Shown here: positions 57,703 to 64,000 of the stretch, piece after piece
Position numbering within the stretch: the stretch's first letter is position 1
How the letters are laid out: every line of letters begins with the position of its first letter
DNA from: Polytrichum commune
Lineage: Eukaryota > Streptophyta > Polytrichopsida > Polytrichales > Polytrichaceae
DNA length: 64,000 nt
Reading direction: 5' to 3'
Assembly: GCA_950295325.1 (NCBI GenBank)
Contig: OX485808.1
Location: forward strand, 4,900,501-4,964,500
Translations under genes and position numbers: made by a program
The notes under the pieces: generated by a model
The model's input: the letters and a program-made list of their open reading frames with translations, nothing else
Database searches by the model: none
What the model was told of the DNA's origin: nothing

Positions 57703-58504
57703 TCAAGCGATACGATTATTTGCACGGTCACCCAATCCAGCCCGCAAAAGTCGAACTGCCCTTGAATTAGGGCCTTGAGATTCAATGAGTGAAATTTGGT
57801 AGTCCCGTGTAGCAGCGGGGTGCACGATAGCCAAAGTTCCGCATGGAGGTGTTGAAGCATCTACGAGGGTGCACATACTGGTGTCAACGCCCTCCACATG
57901 GTTAATGGTGGAAGGGAGCTTCGTCATGGCGGGTTGAGGGGCATAAGTCTTCCCAAGTCCTGCCAATCCAGCACGTAGAAGACGAACACCTCTTGAGTCA
58001 GGGCCTTGCGATTCGATTAGCGCAATTTGGTACTCGCGGGTAGGGGTGGGGCGCATAATGGATAATGTATGGGCGGGTTGTGATCCATCATCCATTGGGG
58101 GGAGCATATTTAGGTCAACATCCTACAGCCCGACATTGGCAAAAAACATTCTCCAACTTATTGCCCCACAAATACCACCATCAACATTCATATACATGCA
58201 CATACATTCCACGCCAAATGTTGGAGATTAGATAGAGATTGAAAAGGAGATTTGCAAATATTTATTTGGGTAAGAACATTCCCAGGTGAACAAAATGAGC
58301 TATATTTACCAGACTCTGTCCTTCAGGGGTTGCTTCAGCGAGGGGTGACACACTTTGAGAGTTAGCGACCCGGATAGCTTCTACGCCCATGTGGGCGACT
58401 GAGAAGGGATGGCGGGCCAGTACTACGTTGTGTTCATGCCGCGGGGTGAGACACACGAATGCCGATCGCTTGGAAGTGGATGGTGTGTATCCAGCAGGAG
58501 GAAA
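57703..58504 (-). CDS. Downstream exons of the cassette B phosphatase locus
   Basis: Two phase-0 exons, 58504-58310 and 58122-57703, with good splice signals (TTCAG acceptor, CTG/GTAAAT donor, GCTGTAG acceptor), ending in a stop at 57703. The second contains two copies of a motif, R-E/D-Y-Q-I-A/S-L-I-E-S-Q-G-P, each followed by S-R-x-V-R-L-L-R-A-G-L. No start codon heads the first exon, so it is continued from upstream, perhaps from the phosphatase exon about 85 bp away, but no clear donor was found there. Function unknown. Confidence 0.5.
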
Positions 58505-58587
58505 CTGAACAAAGCATATAATACACAATGTTACATGCCATACAATTCATGAACCTTACATCCCCTAACCTAAACCCTATATGCTAA

Positions 58588-60484
58588 CTATCTTGGGACA
58601 ACAGTTATAGGCAGCAAGTCGGGTCGATTGGAGTGCTTGTTGGCCATCATAAGTGACTCCCTGACTGGATCGTTATGCGGGACCGGCGGTTGCCCAAATC
58701 TATGTGTGATCACAAAATCGCGTACGTCGCTCATTGTCGAATTGAACATACGTTGGAAGTAGGGGAGAAGAACTGCTCTCATATCCGCAGTTGCCTGTTT
58801 GTTGGTGGTGAAGGAATCGGGAAACAATACATTCCCGGGAGGATTACAAGCACCTTTGTAGGGGCTGTCATCCACAAGAACAGTGTTCTCAATAGTGGCA
58901 GTAACACGTCCGGAATCAAGAGATACAGGCGGCCACCAAAATGTTTTGTTTAAACTCTTGAAGAACAATACTGATTCTGGCTTTAAGGGGTTCCTGATCT
59001 GATTGTCCCAGATGTCTTTGAATGTGATGCAATCCTCCTGGCCAAGAACTATTGCAGGTCTTGACATCCCATTGAATAGAAACTCCACCACGAGGTCCAC
59101 AGTGGACTTTTTCATAGATGACCATATGCAAACATAGAACATTTGGGTCATTCTCTCCCAAAACTGCTTGTAACCCAGTCTAGGTAGGACAGCTTTGGGA
59201 CCGACAATCGCCGGACCCTTGTCTGGCGCACGATCTTGCACCATCCATGTGGGGAAAGCGGAACGGCCGCGAGGAATACAATGACAAAATATGCCATTCA
59301 AATCGAACACCAGAATGAACCTTCGGTCGGGTACAGCAGCTAGCGCCTGGCGACAGGAATCCACTGTCAACTTCTCCTGCTTTACTCGAATTACATATAA
59401 TGTTGCAACTAATGAAAATTGTGGAACTTCATATATTCAATAACTTACATTCATATATTCAATAAGTGTATATATTGATATGGGGGTTTATAATGAACTA
59501 CATATTAAAAGTTATTATGAACTGGGAAACCAATACCTCGAAAGTTATGGGATTGAATTCCCAGCGATCCGATGGTCCTAATGAAGGGTCTTGAGGGTCC
59601 CTAGAAATAAGTCTTTTAGCACACGCTATTCCCATCTCCCTCGTGAAAACTTGAGAGATGTTCCTATCGTACGTTGGGTAGTTGTCAACGTAAACAAAAA
59701 GTTTATCATAAACAACGTGTGGGTTGAAGGGCGCATCCACAGTCGTTTGCGCACTTTGTCCACCCTGAACCCAAAACTACGCGGAGATGAATGTTTGGGA
59801 CACAAATAAACCGGGTATATTGAAAAGAAAATCCAGTGGACCAAATGAAATTTTATTGAGAAGGGGAAACGAAGCTTACACAAACTAAGTTTTTTGAGAA
59901 GGGGAAACGATGCTTACACAAACTGGGAGAGTTGGCCGCACATGCAGCTCTGGGCAAGTGACCTCGGAACGGCTGGCGTGCATAGCCCGCCAAGCCTCAA
60001 ATGGACGTTCGGCTATTTTTGTATTGTCAGGGGGAAAGTCGGGGAACCTGTCGTCGCGTGGCCAACGTTCCACGACTTTCTTGACATGATGTGGGCCGAC
60101 AGAAGATGAAGGCTCCGTTGGATCGACGACAGCGGGCTCCGTTGCATCAACGACAGGAGGCTCCTCACAATGTGGAGCCTCGGGTTGGCAAGGGCCTGCA
60201 GAAGAGGAAGGTTCCGTTGGCTCCACGGTAGCAGTACAGTAACAAGGTGGTGATATTGGTTGCTGCAAGCCTGCAGATGATGACCCGGGCTCTGAATGTT
60301 CGATGACAGCCTGCTTCAGAGCAAGAGGTTTGATGGCAGCAATGTGGACCGGTGTGGGCGAAGGCGACTTGACCACATCATCGTCACTACCTATGGGCAA
60401 GAGGGGTGACCGATCCCCTTTGTCCAAAGGGGTGACGACAAGCGTTGGAGGACTTAGACATGTAGTGGCAATGGGGGCTTGCAT
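58588..60484 (-). CDS. FCP1-like HAD phosphatase-domain protein (cassette B)
   Basis: Three phase-0 exons, 60484-59918, 59764-59537 and 59376-58588, with introns of 153 and 160 bp, about 527 residues, ATG at 60484 and TAG at 58588. The N-terminal 190 residues are Pro/Ser/Glu-rich and likely disordered. The last exon has F-I-L-V-F-D-L-N-G (HAD motif I, about residue 290, Asn in the second Asp place), I-W-S-S-M-K-K, and V-L-V-D-D-S-P (motif IV). The same domain occurs in cassette A. No stops break it. A 32-bp direct duplication sits at the first donor (59865-59925). Confidence 0.65.
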
Positions 60485-60931
60485 GGGGCCAAATATAAGT
60501 GAGGTGTCCTCTTTGGCTTCTTATCGGTGGTATAATGATCGCTTTAACTTGGCGGGTGAGTAATACTTGGTATTTGCAACCTTGATCATGATGTTTGGGT
60601 TAGTCACCTTAAAGTTTGCAAATGTGAAACCAACAACATTTGTGATCAACAACATCTCTGGGGTATTTCGTAAACAGAAAACATTTCTGAATCAACAACA
60701 ATTTCAATTTTGCGCTGACAAACAAACATTCGGAAATTGTGCCTCCAACTAACATTCGAAATTTGTACCGCCAACTAACATTAGAGGATGCCGTCTCAAA
60801 TTGACCCTAAACCCTTGTACCCTAAACAAATTGACTCCAATAGTGTAACCAATAGGCGAAAAGTTGATGTGTGAGTTAAATATTAGTTAAGATTGAGTAG
60901 CCTCCGGAGGCCCATCAACCCTACTCCTCAC

Positions 60932-60961
60932 CGTAAACCCTAAACCCTAAACCCTAAACCC
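60932..60961. repeat. Interstitial telomere-like tract
   Basis: About four tandem TAAACCC units. Confidence 0.9.
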
Positions 60962-62570
60962 CTTACACTCTAAGTGCCACTTTGGTTTGCATTTTGAGCA
61001 AATTACAATGAATGGGAAACCAAAAAAAAACCCCAACTCAGGCTACGATTACAAAAACGATCCCAAATACATTCAATTTGTATATGGATTTACAAATTTC
61101 GTACTAGGTTCCTCAACTTCCAAGTTATTCATATTAAGTGCTATGTCTGAAATTCCTTGCACGCCAGGATTTTCTCACAAAAGGCTTACAATGTGCTAAA
61201 CATGAGGTGATTTGTTAGTTTGTTTTACCAATTAATATAATGGTCCCTGGCTACAGCTGCCTAAATCTAATTATTGGACCAAGCCCAATCTCCAACATAA
61301 TTTAAAATTAATGTGTTCATAAGGAAAGACAATTAATGTATTGATGTGAAATTTCAGTGTGGCATTCCAAGGGGTTCCGCTCACAATGGTAAATTAATGC
61401 TTCGGATCCACCATTCAATTTGGTCACAATGTATAGTTTCATATTATGTTAGGCCCAAGAGCTGACACATTATGGGATGGAGGGCTAAGCCATATACTAT
61501 AATAATCATGCCATTGGATCGAAACATTCTCAAGCCAAAATTGTCTAAATTAAATATGAACTAGGAGCTAACCCCTGAATTATGATGATTACTAGATGTC
61601 ATTCGAGACTAAGTTATATTCGGATGGAAGGGGAAGGGATTACTGACCCAAAATTGAGAAATCGTGCACACGGCTTTCATCTCAATGTTCATGTGCATTG
61701 AAGAGATGTGGATCATGATAATGTTCACACCAACCACCTACGGTGAATCTTACTAGTGATGCGTTACGTCATTATACATTGTTGTGTAACTCTTAATCGG
61801 ACAACTCTTTACATTTTGGTGTTAATAAATTTTTTAGTTTTCAAACGCTATTAAGGAATTTAAAATATAAGATGACAGTTCACAACTTAGGTAGGCAACA
61901 CCATAGATCCTATAACTCTTCAATCTATATTGTCACATGTATATTTCAAATTATTTGAATATATTGTCACATGTATATTATAAATTCCATCTATATTGTT
62001 TGACCAAGTTGTATATGTTTTTAAGCTCAATGACATATTGCTTACATGTTTGTATTCCCTACTATCAGATTAGAAGATTCTAGACCACCTGCCATAATAG
62101 GAATTTTAGCTGGTTTAGGGTGGCTTTCTGCGCTCCCCAAAGGTGTCATATTGACTATACTAAAGATTATGAACACTAGAAACATTTCCGCCCTATCCCT
62201 AGTCCCTTCGGCTACTTGCCTCTAATGGCTAAGTGGACTTCGTAACATTCCTGGACTATGAAGTAAATCCCTCAACTGGTCGTTGTCCCCTCAACTCGCT
62301 AGCTGGAATCGGTAGGTTTCCGACCTCAACATGATACACATGTCACGGTACCCCATCCCGAATCAGTCCATAATCAATTGGAAATCACCGCAAAACTATC
62401 AGCCGGCTCGTTACTAAACCGATGTACTGGCCGTACATTGCCACAGAACACTGTCATCATGGCTCTTCATGTGTGCTATGCAATTCATGCTATGTCTCCA
62501 CATATTGTTTATGGAGTAATTCATGGGTTCTACTATACATCCATTGTGTATGGGTTTGGGTTTCGTTTGT

Positions 62571-62636
62571 AGGGTTTAGGGTTTAGGGTTTAGGGTCTGG
62601 GTTTGGGTCTGTGTTTGGGTTTAGGGTTTAGGGTTT
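62571..62636. repeat. Interstitial telomere-like tract, degenerate
   Basis: TTTAGGG units mixed with GTTTGGG variants, in the opposite orientation to the tract at 60932. Confidence 0.85.
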
Positions 62637-64000
62637 TTTGGTTAAGGTACTTTAGTGAACTCCATACTGGCTTTGAATACTTTGATTGATATCATGATCA
62701 GGTCTGTGGCCACAATCCTATCATGTGAGCCAAGTGTTCCTTATGTTGATGGATGAGAAGTTTGTTTGTATGCAATCTTTGTGATTTAAGTCTTCTTTGT
62801 ATGGTCACCGTAAAAGTGTGGGGCAACCCTTAAGCTAGTATTATGCATGTAGGGAATTATATTACTCATCAAGTGTCGTGATATTGAGCGATGAATGGCG
62901 TTTACCCAGCGATGTCATTCATTAGAAGTTAGATTGTGATGCCACATCGGCTTAGGGCTAATGATCCACATGAGCACCCACTGTTTGGAGTGTTTAATAG
63001 AGCACAATGTATTGTTTGGGGTAGCAAACAATGCTGATTCAAGTTTAGGGTACCCTAAACCCTACTAGTAAACTTGTGGAGTAAACTTGTCAAAGCATAT
63101 TAATATATGGATGAAGTCTTGCAATTACAAATTTAGAAAGTGCATTCAAATTGTTGAATGCCACGCTTCATCCAACTCAATAAAGGGTTTCAAGTGACAA
63201 AATCTGCAAATGAATGTTATGCATGACCCTAGTAGATACCATGATGATGTTAAAAACTGATAGCTCTCAATAAAAATGGACAAAGTTTGAAGAGTGTCAA
63301 ATGCAACTATATTATGATCATTCCTTGTTAGCCTGCTTAGCCTAGTAAGTATGTGTGTACAACATTTTGATGCAACTTTCTTGACTTGACACACTTGGTT
63401 GCGCGAGATATAAGTAATAGGGCCACAGGGTGTGCTCCAATTTATCTGAATGTCATATTGACATAACATGACATGTTAACATAACATAACATTGACATAA
63501 CATAGTTATAAAATTACTTTTTTGAGCAATATACAAAATTCCACATTTGTAAATAGACGCAATTGTTAAGAGTCCTTGTGGGTGAATACCGTTCATAAAA
63601 TTACAATCCCCAATCAAAACTATAATTATATTGAAACACAAGTTTACAAATCACGGGTGAAATATGAATCAATGGTCCTTTGGTGAGATTCATTTGCATT
63701 GATTCCACAACTTCCAAATATTTCTCAATCTGCACCAAGAACAAACCCACATACTTGGACACATCACATGAACGTGTAGCCATGTACCTTCTAATGGTAC
63801 CAAAACTAGATTGTATGTCACCATAGGATGGAATATTATGGTTGTATTTCATTCGTTAACATTTATAGAGTCAAATTTACAAAGAAGGGAGTACCATTTT
63901 GTAAACAGTTAACACGTTTAACATTAATTTTATAGTGTGCAATATGTGGATTAATTCATATAGTTCACAATTAATGTTACTTACTTTCATCTAGGGTTAC

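Larger units (their letters stand above)
60490..64000. other. Gene-poor right end
   Basis: Only short frames, none matching a known family. AT-rich sequence with scattered telomere-like motifs. No inverted ends or retrotransposon domains recognised. Confidence 0.5.

Noticed and set aside
60932-62636. Chromosome end
   Set aside because: Telomere-like tracts are short, interstitial and in opposing orientations.

Overview
The window is nuclear DNA of a land plant. Evidence: two plant-specific DUF247 (UPF0481) genes, plant-type copia and Ty3 retrotransposons, MITEs with TAA target sites, TTTAGGG-type telomere-like tracts, short GT-AG introns and plant FCP1-like proteins with a D-L-N-G active-site motif. 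I cannot name the species. Most of the window is repeats and mobile elements; five loci look like real coding genes or recently broken ones.

Layout. 1-1640: nothing recognised. 1700-7330 and 14450-24130: two copies of one segmental duplication, each with an intact 468-residue DUF247 gene on the minus strand (3551-4957; 20485-21891), a relic of a further DUF247 5' end, and a 146-bp tandem repeat. The second copy was later disrupted by a truncated copia element (16890-20444), a CT-flanked insertion and a Ty3 element (24136-28150). 7048-10345: foldback (long inverted repeat) elements. 9361-13284: MITEs with TAA target sites beside a broken PIF/Harbinger-like transposase; one more at 29434-29807.

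30663-45590 (cassette A) and 52414-60484 (cassette B) are the most interesting part. Each holds a multi-exon DUF7869-type gene with a DDE-transposase-like layout on the minus strand, a cluster of perfect palindromes starting about 150-180 bp upstream of its ATG, and a gene with an FCP1-like HAD phosphatase domain. The palindromes differ between cassettes but share one design: inverted 11-nt half-sites, GTTTGGGTCGA in A and GTTTCACTCGA in B, that is GTTT, three variable bases, then TCGA, giving a TCGATCGA-type centre. In A the palindrome also sits in introns, twice in frame inside an exon, in a 63-bp-period array and in a 32-bp-period array. Cassette A additionally carries a large gene with a ParB-like segment and a possible degenerate amino-methyltransferase, decayed by two in-frame stops and about two frameshifts. 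I read the cassettes as two members of an uncharacterised family of large plant mobile or selfish elements, each with its own palindromic site; this is inference.

45918-51295: a nearly intact copia element with 192-bp LTRs (5 differences), a 5-bp target duplication, one in-frame stop between integrase and reverse transcriptase, a 120-bp tandem repeat in its leader, and a primer site that appears to match the tRNA-iMet anticodon region. 60490-64000: no recognisable gene, with two telomere-like tracts.
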